This document shows positions 36,088 through 45,208 of a stretch of DNA of 64,000 nt, in pieces. Position 1 is the first letter of the stretch, and every line of letters starts with the position of its first letter. The notes beneath the pieces were generated by a model. It searched no databases. It had not been told where the DNA came from and saw nothing but the letters and a program-made list of their open reading frames with translations. Origin of the DNA: Gammaproteobacteria bacterium (GTDB lineage Bacteria; Pseudomonadota; Gammaproteobacteria; VBWC01); NCBI GenBank assembly GCA_006218035.1, contig VBWC01000016.1:60314-124313 (forward strand), given 5' to 3'. The translations under genes and the position numbers were made by a program.

Positions 36088-37022
36088 TGCAGCCGCTCCG
36101 CCACGCGCAGCACGGCGCTGCGTGCGCGCGGATTCGCCGCGATTTCAGCGGCACCAGGCCGCAGCGATTTACCGATGATTTTCAACGGAGACCGAATCTG
36201 GTCGGCGGTGACCGGGATGCCGCGCGGCGGTTGTGCGCCGCGCGCCTGGTCGCGCATGAAGCGCTTGACGATACGGTCCTCAAGGGAATGAAAACTGATC
36301 ACCGCGAGCCGGCCACCGGGAGCCAGCATGCGCAGCGCCTGCGGCAGACACGCGCTCAGATCATCGAGTTCACGATTGATGTATATGCGTATCGCCTGGA
36401 AACTGCGCGTCGCCGGATCCTTGCCATGCTCGCGCGTCGGAATCGCCGCGGCGATAATATCGCGCAACCGGCCGGTCGTCGTGATCGGCACGGTGGCACG
36501 CTCCCGCACGATGGCGCCCGCGATGCGCCGTGCGAAACGCTCCTCGCCGTACACCTTTAATATATGGGCGATATCCCGCTCGGCCGCCACGGCGATCCAG
36601 TCGGCCGCGCCGGGTCCGGCCGCCGGATCCATACGCATGTCGAGCGGGCCATTGGTACGGAAACTGAACCCCCGCGCGGGATCATCGAGCTGCGGCGACG
36701 AGACACCCAGATCCAGCAGAATTCCGTTCACCTTTGCCGCCATTCCCCGGTTTGTGATGAGATTTTCGAGTGATGCGAAACTGCCCTGTTCAATATCAAA
36801 ACGGGGATCGTCGCCGTGGCTCCGGCGCGCCGCCGTGACGGCCTCCGGGTCCTTGTCGATCGCCAGCAAACGACCGTTGGGCCCAAGGGCGGCCAGCATC
36901 CGCCCCGCATGCCCGCCGCGCCCATAGGTCGCGTCGACATAAAAACCTGCCGCGTCGATCGCCAATGCCTTCATCACCTCCTCGAGCAGTACCGGCCGGT
37001 GATGATCCGTTTCATCGACCAT
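36084..37022 (-). CDS. rsmH: 16S rRNA (cytosine(1402)-N4)-methyltransferase RsmH
   Basis: Methylates N4 of C1402 in 16S rRNA using S-adenosylmethionine. It has 312 residues. The SAM-binding motif YVDATYGRGGHAGRML lies at about 27-42, followed by LLAIDKDPEAV, LLDLGVSSPQLDDPARGFSF and SFHSLEDRIVKRFMRD. It is second in the dcw operon, five bases after mraZ, and overlaps ftsL by four bases. Confidence 0.97.
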   Translation of the reverse strand: MVDETDHHRPVLLEEVMKALAIDAAGFYVDATYGRGGHAGRMLAALGPNGRLLAIDKDPEAVTAARRSHGDDPRFDIEQGSFASLENLITNRGMAAKVNGILLDLGVSSPQLDDPARGFSFRTNGPLDMRMDPAAGPGAADWIAVAAERDIAHILKVYGEERFARRIAGAIVRERATVPITTTGRLRDIIAAAIPTREHGKDPATRSFQAIRIYINRELDDLSACLPQALRMLAPGGRLAVISFHSLEDRIVKRFMRDQARGAQPPRGIPVTADQIRSPLKIIGKSLRPGAAEIAANPRARSAVLRVAERLQ

Positions 37023-37026
37023 TTAA

Positions 37027-37482
37027 CTAGAAGGACAATGACTCCAATTCGGCCGGCAGCGGCTGGTCATCGCCGCTGCCCTGTTCAAACCATTCGTCAC
37101 AACGCTCGTTCCAGCACGCCTCGTCCCACACTTCGAATTTGTTTCCCTGCCCGATCAGCACAATGGCCTTGTCGAGCTGGGCGAATTTGCGTAGCGGCGG
37201 AGGCAACAGGATACGGCCCTGGCCGTCCAGCTCACATTCCGTGGCATGGCCGATCAGGAGCCGCTGAAGGCGGCGTGATTGCTTATTCAACGTGGGAAGC
37301 TGTACCAGTTTGCGCTCTATCTGCTCCCATTCCGGCAACGGATAGAGCAACAGGCAATGGTCACGATCGATGGTGACGACAAGATGACCGCCGCAGATCT
37401 CCCGCAACCGGTCACGGTACTTTGCAGGTATCGAAAGTCGGCCCTTCGCATCCAGGTTGAGCGCGTTGACACCGCGAAACAT
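37027..37482 (-). CDS. mraZ: Transcriptional regulator MraZ
   Basis: Swapped-hairpin AbrB-like DNA-binding protein that represses its own dcw operon in E. coli. From ATG 37482 (MFRGVNALNLDAKGRLSIPA) there are 151 residues. The second DNA-binding repeat shows as ATECELDGQGRILLPPPLR. An upstream start at 37503 would add MANGGGS only. The GTGGG-type operator repeats and a strong promoter are immediately upstream, so autoregulation is likely. Confidence 0.96.
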   Translation of the reverse strand: MFRGVNALNLDAKGRLSIPAKYRDRLREICGGHLVVTIDRDHCLLLYPLPEWEQIERKLVQLPTLNKQSRRLQRLLIGHATECELDGQGRILLPPPLRKFAQLDKAIVLIGQGNKFEVWDEACWNERCDEWFEQGSGDDQPLPAELESLSF

Positions 37483-37504
37483 CGAGCCTCCCCCGTTTGC
37501 CAAT

Positions 37505-37567
37505 AACCCACATTAACCCACTTAAACCCACAATGCTGCACTATATACCCCACGCAACCACTGTCAA
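37505..37567 (-). promoter_or_regulatory. Promoter and MraZ boxes of the dcw operon
   Basis: On the minus strand TTGACA (37567-37562) is followed by 16 bases and TATAGT (37545-37540), a near-consensus sigma70 promoter. Just downstream three TGTGGGTT/AGTGGGTT units (TGGG at 37530-37527, 37520-37517 and 37510-37507) recur every 10 bases, covering the transcription start and leader. MraZ is known to bind tandem TGGG repeats in this position. Confidence 0.85.
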
Positions 37568-37764
37568 GTAAAAAGTCGGCATGAAAACACGGGTTTTCCC
37601 GGGTAAATTCATCACAAACGTCGCGCCCGAAGCCGCTCGTTTTCGGCAATCAGAACAAAATCAAAAAATTGATCTGGCTTGCTCAAGTAACAACTGAATA
37701 ACAGCGGTATGGCAATCGAAGCGGAATTATTTTTCGACAGGAATACGATGCAAAAAATAAAAGT
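37568..37764. other. Spacer between the dcw promoter and the rnpB 3' end
   Basis: About 200 AT-richer bases. On the minus strand the rnpB 3' end runs into a T-rich stretch (TTTTATTTTTT, 37752-37762) that may help stop rnpB transcription before the dcw promoter. Nothing else is recognised. Confidence 0.4.
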
Positions 37765-38098
37765 GGGAGTCGGCCTGTAAGCCGGGTTCTGTCGAGAACA
37801 GTCATTCATCTGGGATGCGCGTTACCGCGCACCTCTAGCAACCTACCCGGAAGCAGTGCGGGCCGCACTGTCGCTCCCTTATTTGGTCTTGCTCCAGGTG
37901 GGGTTTACCCTGCCACCGATGTTGCCACCGGCGCGGTGCGCTCTTACCGCACCATTTCACCCTTACCGGCCTCTTGCGAGGCGTGGCGGTATATTTTCTG
38001 TGGCACTTTCCGTCGGCTCGCGCCGCCCAGGCGTTACCTGGCACGCCCGGACTTTCCTCCACGCCGATAATGACGCAGCGACTGCCCAGCCAACTCCC
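37765..38098 (-). ncRNA. rnpB: RNase P RNA (bacterial type A)
   Basis: Catalytic RNA that trims the 5' leader of pre-tRNAs. On the minus strand the 5' end GGGAGTTGGC pairs with GCCGACTCCC at the 3' end (helix P1). Universally conserved blocks follow in order: GAGGAAAGTCCGGGC, GCCAGGTAACGCCTGG, GGTAAGGGTGAAATGGTGCG, GTAAGAGCGCACCGC, GGTAAACCCCACC, GGAGCAAGACCAAATAAGGG, CCGGGTAGGTTGCTAGAGG and GACAGAACCCGGCTTA. The length of about 334 bases is a little shorter than in E. coli. The ends are placed from the P1 pairing and are accurate to a few bases. Confidence 0.93.
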
Positions 38099-38118
38099 GC
38101 GTCAGTTTACCCTTAATA

Positions 38119-38137
38119 GATATTTAAATTCAATATC
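38119..38137. promoter_or_regulatory. AT-rich palindrome upstream of rnpB
   Basis: GATATT and AATATC (38119-38124, 38132-38137) face each other across TAAATTC, 21 bases before the rnpB 5' end. The region also supplies AT-rich hexamers for a promoter, but no single -35/-10 pair stands out. Confidence 0.3.
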
Positions 38138-38163
38138 TTGTGTGAAACCTCCGGGCTATCGCG

Positions 38164-39024
38164 TCACTCGGCGCTATCCAAGTCCTGCAATTCAACCGCC
38201 AGATCGTACAGGTGGTTCCTGCCGTAACCGGTCAGCCTGGCGGCCAGCGTTACCGCCTGCTTCAGCGGCAACTCAGCGAGCAACACGGTCAGCACGCGCC
38301 GGGCTTCGTCATCCGCAACAGCCACCGGTGCGCGCGGGCTGCCCTGCACCATAACGACAAACTCGCCTCTTTGCTGATTGGGGTCGGCGCCCATCCACGC
38401 AAGCACATCCCGAGTACTGCCGCGGCGGATGGTTTCAAACGCCTTGGTCAGTTCGCGCGCGATTACGATCACGCGATCCTCGCCGACCGCCTCCTGCAAG
38501 TCACGTAATGCTGCCAGAATCCGGTGGGGTGTCTCGAAGAACACCAGCGTGCGGGACTCCGCCCGCAGCGCGTCGAGCCGCGCCCGTCGCGCCGCCTGTT
38601 TGGCCGGCAAGAAGCCTTCAAATACGAAACTGTCCGCCTGTAACCCCGACGCCGACAGGGCAGTGACCAGGCTGCTGGGGCCGGGTATCGGCACAACTGG
38701 AATACCCTGTGCGTGCGCCGCGGCGACGAGATGGTAACCGGGGTCACTGAGCAACGGCGTGCCGGCATCACTGATCAGCGCAACCGATTCGCCCTGCGCC
38801 ATGCGCTGTATCAATTTTGCGCTGGCGCGGCGCTCATTATGCTCGTGCAACGCCGTGCAGGGCGTCACGATACCGAAATGCTGCAGAAGCTTGCCGCTGT
38901 GCCGGGTGTCTTCGGCGGCTATAACATTTACCGCCCGCAGCGTCTCCACTGCACGCGGTGACAGGTCGCCAAGATTGCCGATCGGGGTCGCAACCACGTA
39001 CAGCGCGCCGTTATGATTTGACAC
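38164..39024 (-). CDS. rsmI: 16S rRNA (cytidine(1402)-2'-O)-methyltransferase RsmI
   Basis: Methylates the 2'-O of C1402, the same nucleotide modified by RsmH. It has 286 residues with the tetrapyrrole-methylase fold: YVVATPIGNLGDLSPRAVE near the start, AAEDTRHSGKLL, LISDAGTPLLSDPGYHLV, VPIPGPSSLVTALSASGL and FVFEGFLPAK. It is divergent from lpoA, with 80 bases between the start codons, a widely conserved arrangement. Confidence 0.97.
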   Translation of the reverse strand: MSNHNGALYVVATPIGNLGDLSPRAVETLRAVNVIAAEDTRHSGKLLQHFGIVTPCTALHEHNERRASAKLIQRMAQGESVALISDAGTPLLSDPGYHLVAAAHAQGIPVVPIPGPSSLVTALSASGLQADSFVFEGFLPAKQAARRARLDALRAESRTLVFFETPHRILAALRDLQEAVGEDRVIVIARELTKAFETIRRGSTRDVLAWMGADPNQQRGEFVVMVQGSPRAPVAVADDEARRVLTVLLAELPLKQAVTLAARLTGYGRNHLYDLAVELQDLDSAE

Positions 39025-39104
39025 TGTCAGGCCCCATCAAGATACTGTCGTGCATGCAATCCACCCGCCGGGCGAACGGCGCCGGCCAATTCTGGCGCGC
39101 GCCA

Positions 39105-40967
39105 ATGACACGAAAAGTTACCGGTTACCACGTGCTGGCGATCGCAGGCTTGCTGGCGCTCGCCGGATGCGCGGCGATTCCGCCGCCGGCCGCACCCACG
39201 CCGGTATCGCTGGAATCGCCGGATGACCTCCGACGCACCGCGGACGAGTATAGCAAACTCGCCGACACGGCGACCGGCACCGAACGCGCGGAGCTACAGT
39301 TGCGTGCGGCGGAAACGCTGCTGCAGGGCGACGACCTCGCGTCCGCCAAACGCATCGTCGAACCGCTCGATCCGCGCACCCTGACGCCACGGCAACTGAT
39401 ACGGCGTCAGCTACTGATCGCGCACATTGCATTCGAGGAGCGTGATACGCGCCGCGTGATCAAGGCGCTCGATTTTGCGCTGACACCGGACATGACGCCG
39501 GCGACGCGCGCCGAGATTCACCGGTTGCGCGCCAATGCCTACGCGCTCGAAGGACACCTCGCCGAATCGCTACAGGAACGCATCGCGCTCGAACCGTTGC
39601 TGAGCGACCCCGACGAGGTACGCGCGACACGTGAATCGATCTGGCAGGGAATGATGATCCTGCCCGCCGACGTGATTGACGACATACGCAATCAGTTCAC
39701 GCCGCCGCTGGTCGACGGCTGGTTCGAACTGGCGCATATTTCGCGCGTTTACCGGCAGCAACCGGACGAATTCGGCATGCGGATGCTCGCGTGGCGTCAG
39801 CAGTTTCCGGATCACCCGGCGGCGGCCGGTATCGTACCGTCGCTGCAGGCGTTGCAAACGTCGGCCGGCGCACGGCCGGCGCGTTTCGCGCTGTTGCTGC
39901 CGCTTACCGGCCAGTTCGGGCCTGCCGCGACGGCACTGCGCGACGGCTTCGTCAGCGCGTATTTCGAACGGGCGGACAAAACCTATCAGCCGTCGATCCA
40001 GGTGTACGATATCGGCGGCGACAATCCCGACGTCCGCGCGATCTATCAACAGGCGGTTAGCGACGGCGCCGATTTTGTCGTCGGACCGCTGGCCAAGAAC
40101 CACGTTACCGCGCTCGCCGGCCTGGCGGAACTACCGGTGCCGGTACTGGCATTGAATACCGTCGATCCCGGCATAACACCGCCGGGAAATTTGTACCAGT
40201 TCGGCCTGGCACCTGAAGATGACGCGCGACACGTCGCGGAGCGTGCCTGGCTCGATGGCCACCGCCAGCCGCTCGCCATTGTCCCGAGCGGTGAATGGGG
40301 CGAGCGTGTCCTTGCGGCATTCAAGGAGCGCTGGCAGCAGCTTGGCGGCACAGCGCCCTCGGCACAAGATTACGATCCGCAAGCCAGCGATTATTCGACC
40401 ATGCTGAAAGGCCTGTTCAATATTGATCAGAGCGAGGCGCGCCACCGCACCTTGCGCCGCCAGACCGGCCTCGACATCAAGTATGAACCGCGCCGCCGCC
40501 AGGACGTCGACTTCATCTTTCTTGCCGCGTTTCCGCGGCAGGGTCGGCTGATCCAGCCGCAGATCAAGTTCCACCGCGGTACCGGCCTGCCTGTCTACGC
40601 GACGTCACATATCTATACCGGCGCGCCCGACCAGGCGCTCGACCGGGATCTGGAAGACATAACGTTTTGCGACTCCGCCTGGGTGCTGGCGCAACCGCAG
40701 GCCGACCAGCCACTGCAACAGGCGGTGTTGCGGCTGTGGCCGGAGGTGGCGCGCAGTTATCTGCGTTTCTATGCACTGGGTATTGACGCATTTAATATCC
40801 CGGGGAACCTGCAACATCTGCGCGCGTATCCGTACGAACGTTACGACGGCGTCACCGGTAATCTGTTCATCGACGGTGCCAACCAGTTCCATCGTCAGCT
40901 CGCCTGGGCCAGTTTTCACGGCGGCCGGCCGCGTCTGCTGGAGACCGGCCTGGTCATCCCGCCGTGA
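39105..40967 (+). CDS. lpoA: Penicillin-binding protein activator LpoA (LppC family lipoprotein)
   Basis: Outer-membrane lipoprotein that activates PBP1A in E. coli. From ATG 39105 (MTRKVTGYHVLAIAGLLALA) there are 620 residues. The lipobox LALAGC puts the lipidated Cys at about residue 22. A TPR-like helical N-terminal domain spans about 45-270, and a periplasmic-binding-like domain begins at ARFALLLPLTGQFGPAATAL and includes GPLAKNHVTALAGLAELPVP. Upstream in-frame starts would bury the signal peptide. It overlaps yraN by four bases. Confidence 0.93.
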   Translation: MTRKVTGYHVLAIAGLLALAGCAAIPPPAAPTPVSLESPDDLRRTADEYSKLADTATGTERAELQLRAAETLLQGDDLASAKRIVEPLDPRTLTPRQLIRRQLLIAHIAFEERDTRRVIKALDFALTPDMTPATRAEIHRLRANAYALEGHLAESLQERIALEPLLSDPDEVRATRESIWQGMMILPADVIDDIRNQFTPPLVDGWFELAHISRVYRQQPDEFGMRMLAWRQQFPDHPAAAGIVPSLQALQTSAGARPARFALLLPLTGQFGPAATALRDGFVSAYFERADKTYQPSIQVYDIGGDNPDVRAIYQQAVSDGADFVVGPLAKNHVTALAGLAELPVPVLALNTVDPGITPPGNLYQFGLAPEDDARHVAERAWLDGHRQPLAIVPSGEWGERVLAAFKERWQQLGGTAPSAQDYDPQASDYSTMLKGLFNIDQSEARHRTLRRQTGLDIKYEPRRRQDVDFIFLAAFPRQGRLIQPQIKFHRGTGLPVYATSHIYTGAPDQALDRDLEDITFCDSAWVLAQPQADQPLQQAVLRLWPEVARSYLRFYALGIDAFNIPGNLQHLRAYPYERYDGVTGNLFIDGANQFHRQLAWASFHGGRPRLLETGLVIPP

Positions 40968-41338
40968 CACCGTCGGCCACAGACGCAGCGACCCGGGGCC
41001 GGCAGGCCGAAGAACTTGCATGCCGGTATCTGGTCGAACAGGGATTGCAGATCAAACTGCGCAACTACCGGTGCGCGCGCGGCGAAATCGATCTGATCAT
41101 GCATGACGGCGACACGGTGGTATTTATTGAGGTACGTTTCCGACGCTCAAACCGGTTCGGCAGCGGTGCGGAAACCGTCGACCGGCACAAGCAGTCGCGG
41201 CTGATCGCCACCGCCAGCCATTATCTGCAGTCCCAGGGCGGCGGACCCGACATCGCGGCGCGCTTCGATGTCGTCGCGCTGTCGCCGGGCGACGACCGGC
41301 AGACGATCAAATGGATACGTAACGCGTTTCAGGCATAA
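40964..41338 (+). CDS. yraN: UPF0102 family protein YraN
   Basis: Small putative nuclease-like protein (Holliday-junction-resolvase-like fold) of 124 residues, function unestablished. It starts with GTG inside the lpoA stop codon (GTGA). The core motif is GRQAEELACRYLVEQGLQIK, then CARGEIDLIMHDGDTVVFIE (Glu, Asp and Glu-x-Lys/Arg type residues) and VDRHKQSRLIATASHYL. Conserved neighbour of lpoA across Proteobacteria. Confidence 0.93.
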   Translation: MTPSATDAATRGRQAEELACRYLVEQGLQIKLRNYRCARGEIDLIMHDGDTVVFIEVRFRRSNRFGSGAETVDRHKQSRLIATASHYLQSQGGGPDIAARFDVVALSPGDDRQTIKWIRNAFQA

Positions 41339-41393
41339 TGACGCAGATTTTCAAACACCCGGCGCAATGTCGCCAACCGGCAAGGAGAAAGAC

Positions 41394-42032
41394 GTGTACC
41401 AACGTAATGCAGCCCCGTATTCCGTAAAGGGGGACGAATCGTCCACGCCGCGGCGCGTTGTCCGGACCGGCTGGGCCGCCGCCATGTGTCTGCTGGCGCT
41501 ATATCTCCACGGCTGCGCCGGCGTCCTGGTGGCCGGCGCAGTGGGCGGCGCATCGATGGCGGCCGACCGCCGCACCGCGGCCGTCATCGTCGACGATCAG
41601 GCGATTGAACTGAAAACGAGCAAGGCGGTTCACGCCAACGAAGAGCTGTCGGACAAGACCAATATTTCCATTACTAGTTATAACGGCGTGCTACTCCTGA
41701 CCGGACAGGCGCCGACCGCGGAGCTGCGAGACGCCGTCGTGGCGGCGGTACGACCCATCGACAAGATCCAGCGCATTCATAATGAAATCGAGATCGCCGA
41801 ACCGCTCCCGATGCGCGTGCGCGCCAATGACACGGTAGTCACCGGCCGGGTGAAAAGCGCGCTGCTGGCGGCCAAGGGCATCAATCCGATGCACGTCAAG
41901 GTCGTGACCAGCGACGGCGCTGTCTATCTGATGGGGATCGTGACAAACGCCGAGGCGGGTTTTGCGACAGACATCGTGCGCCGCGTTGAGGGCGTCCAGC
42001 GCGTCGTCCGGATCTTCGAGTATCAGGACTAG
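41394..42032 (+). CDS. dolP: BON-domain lipoprotein DolP (YraP-like)
   Basis: Outer-membrane lipoprotein with two BON domains that supports envelope integrity at division sites in E. coli. I chose GTG 41394, six bases after the strong ribosome-binding site AAGGAG (41382-41387), giving 212 residues. ATG 41370 is a weaker alternative. After a 30-residue basic leader comes a hydrophobic stretch ending LYLHGCAG, a workable lipobox. The BON domains run about 85-150 (VLLLTGQAPTAELRDAVV) and 160-210 (VYLMGIVTNAEAGFATDIVR). The diaA gene that normally sits between yraN and dolP is absent. Confidence 0.9.
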   Translation: MYQRNAAPYSVKGDESSTPRRVVRTGWAAAMCLLALYLHGCAGVLVAGAVGGASMAADRRTAAVIVDDQAIELKTSKAVHANEELSDKTNISITSYNGVLLLTGQAPTAELRDAVVAAVRPIDKIQRIHNEIEIAEPLPMRVRANDTVVTGRVKSALLAAKGINPMHVKVVTSDGAVYLMGIVTNAEAGFATDIVRRVEGVQRVVRIFEYQD

Positions 42033-42096
42033 CCCCGCCTTCGGGCTGTTCCCGTTATCGGGGCGCGGCCCCGGTCACCCAGACGTAATCGAGGTC

Positions 42097-43509
42097 ATGT
42101 TACCCACTACCGCCCACCTGCTGCCGATAGCGGAAACCTTGCTCGGCATCGTCGGCGCGGAAAACCTGTTGACCGATCCTGCCGACTGTTGGCCGTACGG
42201 TTACGATAACAGCCGGCGCCATTGGCCACCGGATCTGGTTGCCTTCCCGACCACGCATGAACAGGTGCGCGATATCGCGCGCGCGTGCAACATTGCACGA
42301 CTTCCGATCGTGCCGCGTGGTCGCGGCAGCGGCACCACCGGTGCGACGGTGCCCGTCACCGGCGGGCTGGTCCTGTCTTTCGAGCGCATGAATCGCATTC
42401 TGGCGATCGATACCGGCAATCGGTTAATGATCGTCGAGCCCGGCGTCACCAATCAGGAAGTGCAGGATGCCGCGGCGCAGCACGGATTTTTCTGGCCGCC
42501 GGATCCGACCAGCGCTGCCTGGTGCACGATCGGTGGCAATCTCGCCTATAACTCGGCCGGGCCGCGCGCGGTCAAGTACGGTACGCCGCGTGAAAATGTG
42601 CTGGGCATGCGCGTGGTGACCGGCGCCGGAGAGGAGCTGCGCACCGGCGTCCGCACCACCAAGGGCGTCGTCGGCTATGATCTGACGCGACTGATCATCG
42701 GCTCAGAAGGAACCCTGGCGATCATCACCGAAGCGACGTTGAAGCTGACGCCGTTACCGCAGACGAAACGCACGCTGCGCGCGATTTACAGCGACATTGA
42801 TGCAGCGGCGCTGGCGATCACGCGCATCATGGCGCAACCGGTGGTACCGTACTCGCTGGAATTCATCGATGGCAAGGCGATCGATATGATACGCGACTAC
42901 TCGACCGTGACACTGCCGGCGCACGCCGGTGCACTGCTGATGATCGAGGTCGATGGCATGGAGGCCGCGATGGACTCGGCGACGGAATGTATCCGCGCCG
43001 CCGCGACGGTCAACGGATTACTGGAATTCTCCATGGCGCGCACCGCCGAGGAAGTCACCGCGCTGTGGGCGACGCGCAAGGCGTTGTCACCCGCGCTCCG
43101 CAATATCGCACCGAAAAAGATCAATGAAGATGTCGTCGTTCCGGTCGCGGAGATCCCGCGACTCATTACCGGATTGAACGAACTGGCCGAACGCTTTGGC
43201 GTGACCATCGTCAACTTCGGCCACGCCGGCAACGGCAACATCCACGTCAATCTGCTGGTGAATCCGGACGATCGCGATCAAATGGTGCGCGCCGAACAAT
43301 GTTTGTCGGCGGTGTTTGATCTGGTGCTGTCATTACACGGTACGCTGTCCGGCGAGCATGGCATCGGCCTGGAGAAACGTAATTTCATTGGCCGGGAACT
43401 CGAGCCCGCCGCGCTCGCATTGATGCAACGCATAAAGAACCAGTTTGACCCGAACGGCATCCTCAATCCGGGCAAACTGTTTCCTGACCCGACCACGGCG
43501 CAGCCTTGA
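42097..43509 (+). CDS. FAD-linked oxidase, GlcD/D-lactate dehydrogenase type
   Basis: A 470-residue flavoenzyme of the vanillyl-alcohol-oxidase superfamily that probably oxidises a D-2-hydroxy acid such as glycolate or D-lactate. FAD-binding PCMH domain: IVPRGRGSGTTGATVPVTGG (about 70-90), VEPGVTNQEVQDAA, TIGGNLAYNSAGPRAVKYG, IIGSEGTLAIITEA. The C-terminal oxidase domain has the metal-binding HAGNGNIHVN and SGEHGIGLEKRNF. I took ATG 42097, preceded by GAGG. No partner subunit genes (glcE, glcF) are adjacent, so substrate and electron acceptor are open. Confidence 0.9.
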   Translation: MLPTTAHLLPIAETLLGIVGAENLLTDPADCWPYGYDNSRRHWPPDLVAFPTTHEQVRDIARACNIARLPIVPRGRGSGTTGATVPVTGGLVLSFERMNRILAIDTGNRLMIVEPGVTNQEVQDAAAQHGFFWPPDPTSAAWCTIGGNLAYNSAGPRAVKYGTPRENVLGMRVVTGAGEELRTGVRTTKGVVGYDLTRLIIGSEGTLAIITEATLKLTPLPQTKRTLRAIYSDIDAAALAITRIMAQPVVPYSLEFIDGKAIDMIRDYSTVTLPAHAGALLMIEVDGMEAAMDSATECIRAAATVNGLLEFSMARTAEEVTALWATRKALSPALRNIAPKKINEDVVVPVAEIPRLITGLNELAERFGVTIVNFGHAGNGNIHVNLLVNPDDRDQMVRAEQCLSAVFDLVLSLHGTLSGEHGIGLEKRNFIGRELEPAALALMQRIKNQFDPNGILNPGKLFPDPTTAQP

Positions 43510-43510
43510 T

Positions 43511-44023
43511 TCAACCGGCGGTTTCGCCGCGCAACCGCGCGAGAGTTTGCCGGTACAAGCCCGCGTCTTCCTCGCTGAAGCAGCAGGCAACAATCTTGTC
43601 GAAATGGGATTCGAAATCGCGCATCGCGGTCAGCGCGATGGTTGCCGCCTCCGGCTTCGGGTAACCGTATGCACCGGTACTGATGCAGGGCAAGGCGATG
43701 GACTTTACCCGTTTCGCGAGCGCCTGCTCGAAGGCATTCAGGTAACAGGCGGCCAGCAGCGCGGACTCGTTACCACCACCGCCCTGCCATATCGGTCCAA
43801 CGGCATGGATGACCCAGCGGGCCGGCAGATCAAATCCCGGCGAGATCTTCGCGTCACCGGTCCGGCAGCCGTTCAGCCGCTGACAGTATTCCTGCAACTG
43901 CGGCCCCGCGGCGCGATGTATAGCGCCATCCACGCCACCGCCACCACGCAAACCCGTATTGGCCGCGTTGACGATTGCATCGACCTGCAACGTGGTGATA
44001 TCCGTACAGACAATCGAGATCAC
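43511..44023 (-). CDS. Macrodomain ADP-ribose-processing protein (YmdB-like)
   Basis: A 170-residue macrodomain, likely an O-acetyl-ADP-ribose deacetylase or ADP-ribosyl-glutamate hydrolase. Binding-loop motifs: [20 protein letters not shown] (about 15-34), [10 protein letters not shown], and [17 protein letters not shown] (about 110-126). The Asn-Asn-Ala and the [10 protein letters not shown] loop with catalytic Asp are present. It converges with the FAD oxidase, ending one base after it, and lies 17 bases downstream of sspB. Confidence 0.92.
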   Translation of the reverse strand: MISIVCTDITTLQVDAIVNAANTGLRGGGGVDGAIHRAAGPQLQEYCQRLNGCRTGDAKISPGFDLPARWVIHAVGPIWQGGGGNESALLAACYLNAFEQALAKRVKSIALPCISTGAYGYPKPEAATIALTAMRDFESHFDKIVACCFSEEDAGLYRQTLARLRGETAG

Positions 44024-44040
44024 GGCAACCGCGCGCTCGA

Positions 44041-44424
44041 TTACTTGACCACGGTGAGGTGTGGTTTCTCCACCTTGCCAGGCTCCGGGCCGGACTTTTT
44101 CGGTTCATCCTGCTCGCTGAAGATCAGGCCCTGACCGTTTTCCTTGGCGTATATCGCCAGCACTGCGGTGGTCGGAAACGACACGTCCAGGGTACGGCCG
44201 CCGAAGCGCGCACCGAATTCAATAACGTCGTTACCGAGCACAAGGTGACGCGCGGCGCCGGTACTGACGTTGAAGATAATCTTGCCGGCGTCAACGTACT
44301 CCGGCGGCACACGGGCTTCGGGCGCGCCGGCGTCGACCACCAGATACGGCGTCATGCCGTTATCCAGGATCCATTCATGCAACGCGCGGATCAGGTAGGG
44401 TCGCGTTGAGGTCATTTCAGTCAT
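44041..44424 (-). CDS. sspB: ClpXP protease specificity-enhancing factor SspB
   Basis: Adaptor that delivers ssrA-tagged proteins to ClpXP. It has 127 residues: a substrate-binding domain ([59 protein letters not shown]) and a flexible acidic/proline-containing tail ending in PHLTVVK, the ClpX-binding motif. It is 30 bases after sspA, forming the standard sspAB operon. Confidence 0.96.
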   Translation of the reverse strand: MTEMTSTRPYLIRALHEWILDNGMTPYLVVDAGAPEARVPPEYVDAGKIIFNVSTGAARHLVLGNDVIEFGARFGGRTLDVSFPTTAVLAIYAKENGQGLIFSEQDEPKKSGPEPGKVEKPHLTVVK

Positions 44425-44454
44425 CGGTATCCACCTTGTCGTCAGGTTAGCGGA

Positions 44455-45081
44455 TCAGTCCCTCAAGTCCTTCTCTTCCCTGGTCAGGCTGGCGCGGAAG
44501 CCCGCACGATCAAACAGTCGTTCGCCATATTCTGTAACAGAACGCGCCTGCGGTGGCAGCTCGATTCCCCATGCGGGCAGACGCCATAACACGGCGGCCA
44601 CCGCGCAATCGACCAGCGTGAAAGCGTCGCTCATGAAGAACGGCTTCTGCTCAAAAACCGGTGCGATGACCGTGAGCGCATCGCGCAACATCTTGCGTGC
44701 CGCGACCAGCCGACTGCCGTCCGTGCTTTCGATGTCATCAAGCAGGCTGTACCAGTCACGATCGATGCAATAAAGCATCAACCGCGAACGCGCACGCGAC
44801 ACCGGATCGACCGGCATCAGCGGCGGATGCGGGTAACGCTCGTCAAGATATTCCATGATAATACGCGAGTCATACAACGCCAGATCACGATCCACCAGCG
44901 TCGGCACCGTGTTGTACGGGTTCAGATCGATCAGATCCTCCGGCAGGCAGCCGCGCGATACGGTAACCACGTTAACGTTGATGTTCTTTTCGGCGACCGC
45001 GATCCGGGTACGATGACTGAGCGGACATTGCGCGTCAGAGAACAGCGTCATCACCGGTCTGCGGTTTGCTGCTAGCGCCAT
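44455..45081 (-). CDS. sspA: Stringent starvation protein A (SspA)
   Basis: RNA-polymerase-associated protein with a glutathione-S-transferase fold, 208 residues. The thioredoxin-like half has MTLFSDAQCPLSHRTRIAVA and LNPYNTVPTLVDRDLALYDS; the helical half has LMPVDPVSRARSRLMLYCID. The start ATG 45081 (MALAANRRPVMTLF) follows GAGGAG at a good distance. An upstream in-frame start at 45117 would skip that site. Operon with sspB. Confidence 0.95.
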   Translation of the reverse strand: MALAANRRPVMTLFSDAQCPLSHRTRIAVAEKNINVNVVTVSRGCLPEDLIDLNPYNTVPTLVDRDLALYDSRIIMEYLDERYPHPPLMPVDPVSRARSRLMLYCIDRDWYSLLDDIESTDGSRLVAARKMLRDALTVIAPVFEQKPFFMSDAFTLVDCAVAAVLWRLPAWGIELPPQARSVTEYGERLFDRAGFRASLTREEKDLRD

Positions 45082-45208
45082 TACGGGTAGGTCTCCTCGG
45101 TTCTGCGGAATGCGCACACCATGCAGCGCTCCGGGCGCCTGTGCTCCACTGGCGCATTATAGCGTATTGCCGCGCCCGGGTGGGCGCCGCGTATCGGCGG
45201 AGAGCCCG

